From Actinomycetes bacterium (lineage in GTDB: Bacteria; Actinomycetota; Actinomycetes; Propionibacteriales; Nocardioidaceae): a stretch of 19,482 nucleotides of DNA. The notes beneath the pieces were generated by a model. That model was not told where the DNA came from. It saw only the letters and a program-made list of their open reading frames with translations, and did not search any database. Made by a program: the position numbers and the translations under genes. Location of the stretch: positions 1 to 19,482 of the forward strand of contig JAHEXN010000024.1 in the NCBI GenBank assembly GCA_023252095.1, read 5' to 3'. Positions 9,272 to 15,884 of the stretch are shown piece after piece; position 1 is the stretch's first letter; each line of letters opens with the position of its first letter.

Positions 9272-10513
9272 TCAGGCCATCTGACGACGTGCTGTGCGGG
9301 CGCCCAGGAGGACGACCCCGCCCAGCAGTGTCACGAGCACGCCACCGAACAGCATCGTGGCGGACGCCTCGAGGCCGGTCGACGGCAGCACGGTGGCCTG
9401 CGTGGGCGCCGCGGCCCGCGGAGCCGCGACCGGGACGACCGGAGCCACGGGGGCTGCCGGGACGACCGGAGCGGCCGACACCGTCACGATGATCTCGCTC
9501 GAGTTGCCCACGACGACGCAGCTGGTGTCGTCGCCCGGGATCGCGCAGAGGGCGAGGTAGTACCAGATGCTGCCGGACGCGGCCGCGGTGAACGTGATCT
9601 CACCCGTGATGCTGTTGAACGACACGTTCGTGAAGTTCGCCGGGTCGGTCAGCGCGGTGTCGACGAAGTACTGGCGCAGCGAGCCGGGCGTGCCCAGGCC
9701 CTCGGCGTTGGTCTCGTCGTCGAGCACCTCGTCGTTGGCGGCCACGTTCAGGGTGATCGGGACGCCGGAGACGCCCGCGGCCAGGTCGGTCACAGTGCAG
9801 GCGATGTCGAGGCCGGTTCCGCCGAACAGGTCGTCGTTGCCCGCCTCGCCACACAGCTCGTCGTTGCCGGAACCGCCGAAGATGTCGTCGTTGCCGTCAC
9901 CGCCGTACAGGGTGTCGTCGCCCGCGTTGCCGAAGATGTTGTCGCTGCCACCCTCGCCGTTGATGTAGTCGTCGCCGCCGATGTTGACGAACACTCCGTC
10001 ACCGAAGAGGTCGTCGGCACCGTCGCCGCCGAAGATGATGTCGTCGCCGCCGATGTTGACGATGAACCCGTCACCGTAGACCTCGTCAGCGCCGTTGCCG
10101 CCGTCGATGAAGTCGTCGCCGCCGACGTTGGTGACTTCTCCGTCGCCCAGGATCAGGTCGGCTCCACCGCCACCGTTGATGACGTCGTCGCCGCCGTTGT
10201 TGGTGATGTTCTCGCCGTCGCCATAGATCTCGTCGGCTCCACCGCCACCGTTGATGACGTCGTCGCCGCCGTTGTTCGTGAAGCTCTCACCGTCACCGGA
10301 GATCTCGTCGGCCCCGCCGCCACCGTTGATCGTGTCGTCGCTGCCGTTGTTGGTGAGGTTCGGGTCACCGTTCAGGTCGTCGGAGCCGCCGGTGCCGTCG
10401 ATCGTCTCGTCGGTGCCGTCGCCGATGATCGTGTCGGCCGATGCTGCCACTGGAGCCAGGGCGATCGTCGCGACTGCCGCGGCGACCCCCAGACGGAGTG
10501 CTGTTCTCTTCAT
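9272..10513 (-). CDS. Secreted RTX-repeat protein with LPXTG cell-wall anchor
   Basis: This 413-residue protein has a Sec signal peptide (MKRTALRLGV... ending ASA, cleavage after about residue 26). Gly/Asp/Asn-rich RTX-type repeats span about 31-236 (units such as GGDDVINGGGGADEIYGDG; GGDGNDDIFGGSGNDEL). A beta-rich domain (about 241-346) and an Ala/Pro/Val linker follow. The C-terminus is a sorting signal: LPSTG at 376-380, a hydrophobic stretch and an ARTARRQMA tail. RTX nonapeptides fold into calcium-binding parallel beta-rolls. Sortase cleaves LPXTG between Thr and Gly and links the protein to peptidoglycan. RTX proteins are classically type I secretion substrates, so Sec export plus sortase anchoring is notable. 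The start ATG follows GAGG; a longer frame upstream lacks support. No sortase gene is in the window. It lies downstream of the two-component genes on the same strand. Confidence 0.9.
   Translation of the reverse strand: MKRTALRLGVAAAVATIALAPVAASADTIIGDGTDETIDGTGGSDDLNGDPNLTNNGSDDTINGGGGADEISGDGESFTNNGGDDVINGGGGADEIYGDGENITNNGGDDVINGGGGADLILGDGEVTNVGGDDFIDGGNGADEVYGDGFIVNIGGDDIIFGGDGADDLFGDGVFVNIGGDDYINGEGGSDNIFGNAGDDTLYGGDGNDDIFGGSGNDELCGEAGNDDLFGGTGLDIACTVTDLAAGVSGVPITLNVAANDEVLDDETNAEGLGTPGSLRQYFVDTALTDPANFTNVSFNSITGEITFTAAASGSIWYYLALCAIPGDDTSCVVVGNSSEIIVTVSAAPVVPAAPVAPVVPVAAPRAAAPTQATVLPSTGLEASATMLFGGVLVTLLGGVVLLGARTARRQMA
9986..10351 (-). repeat. In-gene tandem repeats of 24-25 codons (RTX units)
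   Basis: Five consecutive units of 72-75 bases encode residues 55-176 of the RTX protein. Their pattern is N-x-GGDD-x-I-x-GG-x-GADE-x-x-GDG plus four or five variable residues. The second and third units are the most alike, sharing NNGGDDVINGGGGAD and long identical DNA stretches. This suggests growth by recent duplication. Shorter 9-residue RTX units flank them. Confidence 0.85.
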
Positions 10514-10539
10514 GGGATGACCTCGTGAGGGAGGAGGAT

Positions 10540-10557
10540 CCGGCCGCGAACGGCCGG
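10540..10557 (-). promoter_or_regulatory. Hairpin in the leader of the RTX gene
   Basis: A perfect 7-bp inverted repeat (CCGGCCG, CGAA loop, CGGCCGG) lies about 26 bases before the RTX start codon and just upstream of its ribosome site. It may be an mRNA-stabilising or regulatory hairpin. Function is inferred from position only. Confidence 0.4.
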
Positions 10558-10601
10558 GTGGTCCCTCGTATGTCAGCATGATTACGGCCTGCATGTGAGG
10601 T

Positions 10602-10616
10602 GAATCACGATGATTC
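10602..10616. promoter_or_regulatory. Palindromic site upstream of the RTX gene
   Basis: A perfect 6-bp inverted repeat, GAATCA-CGA-TGATTC, lies about 90 bases before the RTX start, in the 172-base gap after the kinase gene. It is AT-rich against a GC-rich background and is a possible operator for an unidentified dimeric regulator. Confidence 0.35.
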
Positions 10617-10685
10617 GACGCCTCTTCCCGCCTGGAGGCGAGCGCCCCGCCGAAAGATGATCCGGACGGGCCACGCGCGCATGGT

Positions 10686-12116
10686 TCAGACGGGGAGTGT
10701 CAGCGTGAACGCCGTCTCGCCCGGTCCGCTGCGCACTGCGACCTCGCCGCCGTGCGCCTCGACGATGGCCTTGACCAGCGAGGTGCCGAGGCCGGCACCG
10801 CCCGAGGCGCGGGTGCGGGAGGAGTCGCCCCGCGTGAACCGGTCGAAGACGTGGGGCAGGAGGGCCGCGTCGATCCCGGGGCCGTCGTCGCGGACGGTCA
10901 CGGTCACGCGGGTCCTCGCGCTGCGCAAGGAGGTCGTGACGGTCGTGCCCTCTGGGGTGTGGCGCGAGGCGTTGGTCAGCAGGTTCGTGACGGCCTCGTG
11001 GAGGCGGCCCGCGTCGCCGGAGACCTCGACGGCGTCGTCGGGAAGCTCCAGGCTCCAGCGACGATCTGGGTCCACGACCTGACGATCGGCCACGGCCTCG
11101 AGCACGACCTGGGTCAGGTCGACCGAGGCGCGGTCGAGCGGTCGTCCCGAGTCGAGCCGGGCCAGCAGCAGGAGGTCGCTCACGAGCGACGACATGCGGG
11201 CCGACTCGGTCTCGACCTTCGCCAGGGCCTGACGCACGACGTCGGGGTCCTGGCCCGAGCGTCGGACAAGCTCGGTGTAGCCCGCGATCGTGGCGAGCGG
11301 GGTGCGGAGCTCGTGCGAGGCGTCGGCCACGAACTGGCGGACCTGCTGCTCGCTCTGGTGCCGCGCCTCGAGGGAGAGCTCGACGTGCTCGAGCATCGCG
11401 TTGAGGGCTTCGCCGACCCGACCCACCTCGGTCGCCGGGTCGGTGAGGTCAGCCCTGACGCGCGGCGTGCCGACGACGGCACCGCTCGAGAGCGGGAGGC
11501 GCGAGACCTCGTGCGCCGTGCCCGCCACCTCGTGCAGCGGCCGGAGCTGGCGACGCACCACGACGCGCGCGACGCCAGCTGCCACCAGCGTGCCGGCGAG
11601 GGTCAGGCAGGCCTCCCACACCAGCATGCTCGTCATCGTCTCGTCCACCTCGTCGGTCGGGAGGCCGCCGACGACCAGGACACCCTCGGGGCTCCGGAGC
11701 GCAAGCACGCGGTAGGTGCCCAGCTCGTGGAGGTCGACCGTGCGCACCTCGTCGTCGGCCGGAAGATCTGCCAGCACCCCGAGCACGTCGGTCGACAGGG
11801 CCTCCTGCGTGCCGTCGCCCACCAGGTCTCCGCGCCCTGCCGACCCGAGGAAGACCGCCGTCAGGGTGCCTTCGCCCTGTCCGACCGCGACGGGAAGCGG
11901 TTCCGACGCCGGTGGGCGTGGCCCGTCGGGCAGTCGGTCGAGCTCGCGCGTGGAGCGGTCGAGGCTGTCGTGCAGCTGGGAGTCGAGGCGATCGGTCAGG
12001 TACGAACGCATCGTGAGGGTCGCGAGCGCCGAGACGCCGAGGCCCACGACCGCCACGAGGGACACCGCCGTGACGATGAGGCGGCCCGTGAGGGTCGCCG
12101 GTACCAGGCGGGGCAC
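10686..12116 (-). CDS. Sensor histidine kinase (HAMP, HisKA, HATPase_c)
   Basis: This is a 476-residue membrane kinase. It has a TM helix at about 13-35, an extracytoplasmic sensor of about 125 residues, a second TM helix at about 163-186 and a HAMP region to about 245. The HisKA H-box is ASHELRTPLATIAGY with phospho-accepting His268. The ATPase domain has the N-box NLLTNASRHTP (about 378-388), G1 DDGPGI (410-415), the F-box region FDRFTRGDSSR and G2 GGAGLGTSLV. It should autophosphorylate and pass phosphate to the response regulator encoded immediately upstream. The start is a GTG 6 bases after the regulator's stop, so the two genes form an operon. The layout resembles TrcS/TcrY-type actinobacterial kinases. 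The sensor domain has no motif I recognise, so the signal is unknown. Confidence 0.95.
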   Translation of the reverse strand: MPRLVPATLTGRLIVTAVSLVAVVGLGVSALATLTMRSYLTDRLDSQLHDSLDRSTRELDRLPDGPRPPASEPLPVAVGQGEGTLTAVFLGSAGRGDLVGDGTQEALSTDVLGVLADLPADDEVRTVDLHELGTYRVLALRSPEGVLVVGGLPTDEVDETMTSMLVWEACLTLAGTLVAAGVARVVVRRQLRPLHEVAGTAHEVSRLPLSSGAVVGTPRVRADLTDPATEVGRVGEALNAMLEHVELSLEARHQSEQQVRQFVADASHELRTPLATIAGYTELVRRSGQDPDVVRQALAKVETESARMSSLVSDLLLLARLDSGRPLDRASVDLTQVVLEAVADRQVVDPDRRWSLELPDDAVEVSGDAGRLHEAVTNLLTNASRHTPEGTTVTTSLRSARTRVTVTVRDDGPGIDAALLPHVFDRFTRGDSSRTRASGGAGLGTSLVKAIVEAHGGEVAVRSGPGETAFTLTLPV

Positions 12117-12122
12117 GCGAGC

Positions 12123-12839
12123 TCAGCTCCCGGGCTTGAGCACGTAGCCGGCGCCCCGCTTGGTGTGGATCATCGGCGTACGGCCGGCGTCGATCTTCTT
12201 GCGCAGGTAGGAGATGTAGAGCTCGACCACGTTGGCCTGCCCGCCGAAGTCGTAGTTCCACACCCGGTCGAGGATCTGCGCCTTGCTCAGCACGCGCTTC
12301 GGGTTGCGCATGAGGTAGCGCAGGAGCTCGAATTCTGTGGCGGTGAGGGCGATCTCGTCGCCGCTGCGGAACACGTCGTGACTGTCCTCGTCGAGCGTGA
12401 GGTCGCCGACCGTCAGCACGTGGCTCTCCTGGTGCTCGAGCGCCCCGGAGCGGCGGAGGTGACCACGGAGCCGGGCCACGACCTCCTCGAGGCTGAAGGG
12501 CTTCGTGACGTAGTCGTCGCCGCCCGCCGTGAGCCCCCGGACGCGGTCCTCGACGGCGTCACGCGCCGTGAGGAACACGACCGGCACGTCGGGGGCGAAG
12601 GCGCGGATGCGCCGGAGCACCTCCAGGCCGTCGAAGTCCGGCAGCATCACGTCGAGCACGATCGCGTCGGGGCGGGAGTCGCGTGCGGCCTGGACGGCAC
12701 TGCGTCCGTTCGCGGCGGTCGTGACGTCCCACCCCTCGAACCGCAGGGCCATCTGGAGGAGCTCGGCGATGTTGGCCTCGTCGTCGACGACGAGGACACG
12801 GACCGGTGAACCGTCGGCACGGGACAGGGCAGGGGACAT
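12123..12839 (-). CDS. OmpR/PhoB-family response regulator
   Basis: This is a 238-residue regulator. The receiver domain (about 13-128) has acidic-pocket residues Asp19/Asp20, phospho-acceptor Asp63 (VLDVMLP), Thr91 and Lys113 (TKPF). The C-terminal winged helix (about 140-236) contains LTATEFELLRYLMRNP, the recognition-helix region ANVVELYISYLRKKID and wing IHTKRGAGYVLKP. It resembles the TrcR/TcrX/PrrA-type regulators of actinobacteria; I do not assign a symbol. I chose the ATG at 12839 since residues before the receiver domain are dispensable. The alternative ATG at 12890 lies inside a putative operator repeat and has no ribosome site. The gene is divergent from a small membrane protein, and the shared intergenic region carries two pairs of 11-bp-spaced direct repeats fitting an OmpR-type dimer, so autoregulation is likely. 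Confidence 0.94.
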   Translation of the reverse strand: MSPALSRADGSPVRVLVVDDEANIAELLQMALRFEGWDVTTAANGRSAVQAARDSRPDAIVLDVMLPDFDGLEVLRRIRAFAPDVPVVFLTARDAVEDRVRGLTAGGDDYVTKPFSLEEVVARLRGHLRRSGALEHQESHVLTVGDLTLDEDSHDVFRSGDEIALTATEFELLRYLMRNPKRVLSKAQILDRVWNYDFGGQANVVELYISYLRKKIDAGRTPMIHTKRGAGYVLKPGS

Positions 12840-12880
12840 CTGCCCAGTGTGGGACCGGAGGCTGCGCGCCGCTTGGCAAC

Positions 12881-12898
12881 AGCCTGTCATAAGCCTGT
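12881..12898 (-). promoter_or_regulatory. Direct-repeat operator, response-regulator side
   Basis: AGCCTGT occurs at 12881-12887 and again at 12892-12898, exactly 11 bases apart; on the minus strand it reads ACAGGCT twice. Tandem half-sites at about one helical turn are typical of OmpR/PhoB-family dimers. It lies about 40-60 bases upstream of the regulator's start. Binding is inferred. Confidence 0.55.
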
Positions 12899-12954
12899 GA
12901 GTTTCGGGAGAAGTGGCCTCCCGCCCGTGGTCCGCAGGAGATGCCTCGGTCCTC

Positions 12955-12972
12955 GACAGGTCGATGACAGGC
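12955..12972 (+). promoter_or_regulatory. Direct-repeat operator, membrane-protein side
   Basis: GACAGGT at 12955-12961 and GACAGGC at 12966-12972 are also 11 bases apart and share the ACAGG core with the other pair, in the opposite orientation. The core ATGACAGGCT is identical in both sites. It lies about 20-40 bases before the start of the small membrane protein. A shared regulator for both promoters is inferred. Confidence 0.55.
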
Positions 12973-12992
12973 TCGGCGCGGACGGTGGAGCC

Positions 12993-13364
12993 ATGACTGA
13001 CACCACCACGATCGAGTCCACCGTCCCGCCCGTCCCACCGCCTGTTCCGCCCGCCGAGGCCGTCCCGTCGAAGGAGCCACGCGGCACCTCCGTGCGGGTC
13101 GCCGGCGCGGTCGCCGTGGCGGCCCTCGTCGTCGGCCTCGGCACCGGGACCGGGCTGGGATTCGCGCTCGACTCCGAGGCAGTCCCGGGTGGCGGCCCCC
13201 GCCAGCTGCAGCCCGGCGGACCCGGTCCGCTGCCGGGCCAGCCGGGGCAGGGCCCGGGTGCGCGCCCGGACGCGGGCCAGCTCCCCGAGGGCGGGCCGCA
13301 GGGCGCTCCGGAGGGCGAGCCCGGTTCCGCGGACTCCTCCGGCTCGGCCGACTCCTCGTCCTAA
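12993..13364 (+). CDS. Small Pro/Gly-rich single-pass membrane protein
   Basis: This is a 123-residue protein with a Thr/Pro-rich cytoplasmic N-terminus (residues 1-30), one hydrophobic helix (about 34-57) and a disordered extracytoplasmic tail. The tail is dominated by Gly, Pro, Gln and Glu (such as LQPGGPGPLPGQPGQGPG) and ends in a Ser-rich run. It has no enzymatic motif and I recognise no family. The ATG has a good GGTGGAG ribosome site; the longer frame upstream crosses the operator region. It is divergent from the response regulator and preceded by a putative operator, so it is a likely direct target, and it could be an accessory or feedback partner of the kinase. Both ideas are inference from position. 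Confidence 0.7.
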   Translation: MTDTTTIESTVPPVPPPVPPAEAVPSKEPRGTSVRVAGAVAVAALVVGLGTGTGLGFALDSEAVPGGGPRQLQPGGPGPLPGQPGQGPGARPDAGQLPEGGPQGAPEGEPGSADSSGSADSSS

Positions 13365-13384
13365 GGTCGGGCGCCGCGCGCCGT

Positions 13385-13435
13385 GGGGCGCTCTCGCGGT
13401 ACAACTCGTGCATGAGTCGTCGCGGAGAGCGCCCC
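13385..13435. repeat. 11-bp inverted repeat straddling the cyclase start codon
   Basis: GGGGCGCTCTC (13385-13395) is the exact reverse complement of GAGAGCGCCCC (13425-13435). The ATG at 13412 lies in the 29-base loop, where an inner quasi-palindrome ACTCGTGCATGAGT (13404-13417) adds possible pairing. It could be a terminator for the upstream gene or a hairpin controlling translation of the cyclase. Confidence 0.55.
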
Positions 13436-14932
13436 TCGACCGGGGTCGCTCGGGTCTCGTTCGTCTGGCGCCTTCGCGTCGCGATGGTCGTCGGCCTGGT
13501 CATGACCAGCGTCGTCGGGGCGGTCGTCGTGTTCTGCCTCGCGACGCTCGTGATCCCCCTGCCGATCGAGGACGACGACGGCCTCGCGATGGTCAACCTC
13601 GTGACGGTCTCGATCGTGGTTCCCCTGCTGATCGTGATCGGGATCGTCTGCGGTCTGCAGATCACTCGGCCGGCGCTGCGGTGGGTGCGACAGGACCGAC
13701 CGCCGAGCGACGACGAGAAGCGCGCCGTGCTCAACACGCCGCGGCGCTTCTTCGTGCTGCACGCCGTGCTCTGGGGCTCGGCGACGGTGTTCTTCGCGAC
13801 GTTCAACGCGTTCGTGTCGGTGCAGCTCGGGGTGACGGTCCTGCAGATCGTGGGTCTGGCGGGCATCGTGACGAGCTCGGTCGCCTACCTGGTCTCGGAG
13901 CGGCTCACCCGACCCCTCGCGGGCCGGGCGCTGGCGTCCGGCATCCCCAGCGACATCCGGGTCCGGTCGATCGCGAACCGCACGATGTTCGCGTGGCTGC
14001 TCGGCACGGGCGTCGTCGTCTGGGGGATCGGTGCCGTGGGGCTGGCCTCGCTCGTGCGGCGCGACGACGTCACGGTCGTGCAGCTCTCGGTCACGATGCT
14101 GGTGCTCGGCGTAATCGGCTTCGTCGTGGGTGGATTCACGATCTACGTCGCGGCCCGCGCCTCGTCCGATCCCGTCCGGGTGCTGCGGCTCTCGTTCGCC
14201 CGCGTCGGCGACGGGGACCTCGACGTGCGCTCGCCCATCAACGACGGCACCGAGATCGGCCTGCTCCAGGCCGGGTTCAACGAGATGGTCGACGGGCTCC
14301 ACGAGCGGGAGCAGCTCCGCGACCTGTTCGGTCGTCACGTCGGCAGCGACGTCGCCCGAGCCGCGATGGCCGGTGGGGTGCAGCTCGGTGGTGAGGCTCG
14401 CGACGTCGTGGTGCTGTTCGTCGACGTCATCGGGTCGACGACCCTGGCCACGGAACGTCCGCCCGAGGAGGTCGTCTCGTTGCTGAACCGGTTCTTCACG
14501 GTCGTGATCGAGGTCGTGCACGACCACGACGGGTGGATCAACAAGTTCGAGGGTGACGCGGCTCTGGCGATCTGGAACGCGCCGGTCGAGATCGACGACC
14601 CGGAGGCGAAGGCCCTGACCGCGGCTCGCGTCATGGCGGCCCGTCTGTCGGGCGAGGTCCCGGAGCTCTCGGCGGCGATCGGGGTCTCGGGCGGCCGGGC
14701 CGTGGCGGGCAACGTCGGGGCGGCAGAGCGCTACGAGTACACCGTGATCGGCGATCCCGTGAACGAGGCGGCCCGTCTGACGGTGCACGCCAAGCAGTTC
14801 CCCGCCCACGTCGTCACGAACGCCGAGCTGCTGGCGGCCGCGGGGGAGGAGGCGGACCACTGGCAGGAGGTCGAGCCGTTCGTCGCGCGGGGCCGCTCCG
14901 AGGCGACGCGGGTCGAGACACCGCAGGGCTGA
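13412..14932 (+). CDS. Class III adenylate cyclase with membrane domain and HAMP
   Basis: This is a 506-residue protein. About six hydrophobic helices lie in residues 22-248, then a HAMP segment (about 248-305: RVLRLSFARVGDGDLDVRSP ... GFNEMVDGLHERE). A class III cyclase catalytic domain spans about 329-465. Metal-binding Asp338 (LFVDVIGSTT) and Asp382 (KFEGDAALAIWN), adenine-selecting Lys378 and Asp448, and transition-state Asn451 and Arg455 (GDPVNEAAR) are all present, so it should be active and prefer ATP, giving cAMP. The arrangement matches the mycobacterial Rv1318c/Rv1319c/Rv1320c/Rv3645 type, active as homodimers. No clear Shine-Dalgarno precedes the ATG. The start codon sits inside a strong inverted repeat, and a TACAAC element lies 7-12 bases upstream, so a leaderless or structured start is possible. 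Its signal is unknown. Confidence 0.93.
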   Translation: MSRRGERPSTGVARVSFVWRLRVAMVVGLVMTSVVGAVVVFCLATLVIPLPIEDDDGLAMVNLVTVSIVVPLLIVIGIVCGLQITRPALRWVRQDRPPSDDEKRAVLNTPRRFFVLHAVLWGSATVFFATFNAFVSVQLGVTVLQIVGLAGIVTSSVAYLVSERLTRPLAGRALASGIPSDIRVRSIANRTMFAWLLGTGVVVWGIGAVGLASLVRRDDVTVVQLSVTMLVLGVIGFVVGGFTIYVAARASSDPVRVLRLSFARVGDGDLDVRSPINDGTEIGLLQAGFNEMVDGLHEREQLRDLFGRHVGSDVARAAMAGGVQLGGEARDVVVLFVDVIGSTTLATERPPEEVVSLLNRFFTVVIEVVHDHDGWINKFEGDAALAIWNAPVEIDDPEAKALTAARVMAARLSGEVPELSAAIGVSGGRAVAGNVGAAERYEYTVIGDPVNEAARLTVHAKQFPAHVVTNAELLAAAGEEADHWQEVEPFVARGRSEATRVETPQG

Positions 14933-14944
14933 CCGCCGAGGACC

Positions 14945-15364
14945 TCAGGAGTGCGCGTCGCGGGTGTTCTCGTACGACGCCCGCAAGACCTGCGCCAGCA
15001 CCTCGGTGTCGACGTCGGCCAGGCGCTTGAGGTGCAGGCACGCCTTCGTGACGGAGTGACGTCCGAGGCGGGTGAGGGCCTCGGCGTGCTGGTCCGTGCC
15101 GTCGTTGAGGTACAGCGACAGCTTGCCGACGCGTGGCGAGAAACCGACCACGGCCGCGTCACCCTCGCGGCCGCTGGCGTAGCGGTAGTGGTAGCTGCCG
15201 AACCCGATGATGCTCGGCCCCCACATGACGGCCGGCTCGCCGGTGACGCGCTCCAGGAGCGTCACCAGAGTGCGGCAGTCGTCGCGCGTGGCAGGGTCGT
15301 CGAGCGTCGCCAGGAAGTCCTCGGCCGCGACGTTCGTGGGGCGAGTCTTCGCGTCGTCGGCCAT
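14945..15364 (-). CDS. DUF1801 (YdhG-like) domain protein
   Basis: This is a 139-residue cytoplasmic protein with the DUF1801 pattern: an N-terminal helix FLATLDDPATRDDCRTLVTLLERV, the block MWGPSIIGFGSYHYRYASGREGD, then VGFSPRVGKLSLYL and a C-terminal region with ACLHLKRLADVDTEVLAQVL. The fold is related to YdhG/frataxin-like small proteins; the function is unknown. The start ATG has a weak CCAGG upstream; a longer frame (to 15442) overlaps trmL. It is convergent with the cyclase gene (12 bases between stops) and lies 19 bases downstream of trmL on the same strand, so the two may be co-transcribed. Confidence 0.85.
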   Translation of the reverse strand: MADDAKTRPTNVAAEDFLATLDDPATRDDCRTLVTLLERVTGEPAVMWGPSIIGFGSYHYRYASGREGDAAVVGFSPRVGKLSLYLNDGTDQHAEALTRLGRHSVTKACLHLKRLADVDTEVLAQVLRASYENTRDAHS

Positions 15365-15383
15365 GGCCTGGAGCGTAGGCGTG

Positions 15384-15845
15384 TCAGACCGCGCCGGGGA
15401 AGCCCTGCTGGCGCCAGGCCTCGTAGACCGCGATCGAGGCACAGTTCGCGAGATTCATCGAGCGGCGGGACGCCAGCATCGGGATCCGCAGGCGGTCGGT
15501 CACGCGGGCGTCGTGCTGGACCTCGTCCGGCAGGCCCGTCGGCTCGGACCCGAACATCAGCACGTCGCCCGGCTCGTAGGCGACGTCGGTGTGGGTGCGG
15601 GTGGCCGACGTGGTGAACGCGAAGACCCGGGCGTCGCCCCACGCGGCGTACGCGTCGTCGAGCGTCTCGTGGACCGTGACGACGGCGAGGTCGTGGTAGT
15701 CGAGGCCGGCGCGCCGCAGCTTGCTGTCCTCGAGGTCGAAGAGCGGGGCGACCAGGTGCAGGTGCGCGCCGGTCGCCGCCGCGAGGCGGATCGCGCTGCC
15801 GGTGTTGCCCGCGATCCGCGGCTCGACGAAGCAGATCTGGAACAC
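15384..15845 (-). CDS. trmL: tRNA (cytidine/uridine-34-2'-O)-methyltransferase TrmL
   Basis: This 153-residue SPOUT-class methyltransferase has the size of TrmL (YibK). The family blocks are present: FVEPRIAGNTGSAIRLAAATG (7-27), the SAM-binding trefoil-knot motifs LMFGSEPTGLP (96-106) and IPMLASRRSMNLANCASIAVYEAW (121-144). The enzyme methylates the 2'-OH of the wobble nucleotide, in E. coli on two tRNA-Leu isoacceptors. A tRNA-Leu gene lies about 0.5 kb away, probably by chance. It starts at GTG; the ribosome site is poor. It is divergent from the SRPBCC gene with 39 bases between start codons, and sits upstream of the DUF1801 gene. Confidence 0.92.
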   Translation of the reverse strand: MFQICFVEPRIAGNTGSAIRLAAATGAHLHLVAPLFDLEDSKLRRAGLDYHDLAVVTVHETLDDAYAAWGDARVFAFTTSATRTHTDVAYEPGDVLMFGSEPTGLPDEVQHDARVTDRLRIPMLASRRSMNLANCASIAVYEAWRQQGFPGAV

Positions 15846-15870
15846 GGCTCGCAGACTACTCGGCGCCCCC

Positions 15871-15876
15871 TACACT
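15871..15876 (+). promoter_or_regulatory. -10 element for a probable leaderless SRPBCC transcript
   Basis: TACACT, a TAnnnT-type -10 hexamer, ends 8 bases before the ATG at 15885, placing the expected transcription start at or next to the A of the start codon. No Shine-Dalgarno sequence is present. This is the usual arrangement of actinobacterial leaderless genes. Confidence 0.55.
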
Positions 15877-15884
15877 CATCGCTC

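Noticed and set aside
9986..10351. CRISPR-like array
   Set aside because: The repeats are in-frame coding units of 72-75 bases with no unique spacers, and no cas genes are present.
9194..10528. 444-codon plus-strand frame with Val/Ala/Asp repeats opposite the RTX gene
   Set aside because: Its repeats are the reverse complement of the RTX units. The minus-strand protein has a signal peptide, RTX motif and sorting signal, so that strand is the coding one.
10752..12809. 685-codon plus-strand frame opposite the kinase and regulator genes
   Set aside because: The opposite strand encodes a complete histidine kinase and response regulator with all catalytic motifs. This frame is open only because of high GC.
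13361..14860. 499-codon minus-strand frame opposite the cyclase
   Set aside because: It translates to low-complexity His/Asp/Arg-rich sequence with no domain. It mirrors the codon pattern of the convincing cyclase gene on the plus strand.
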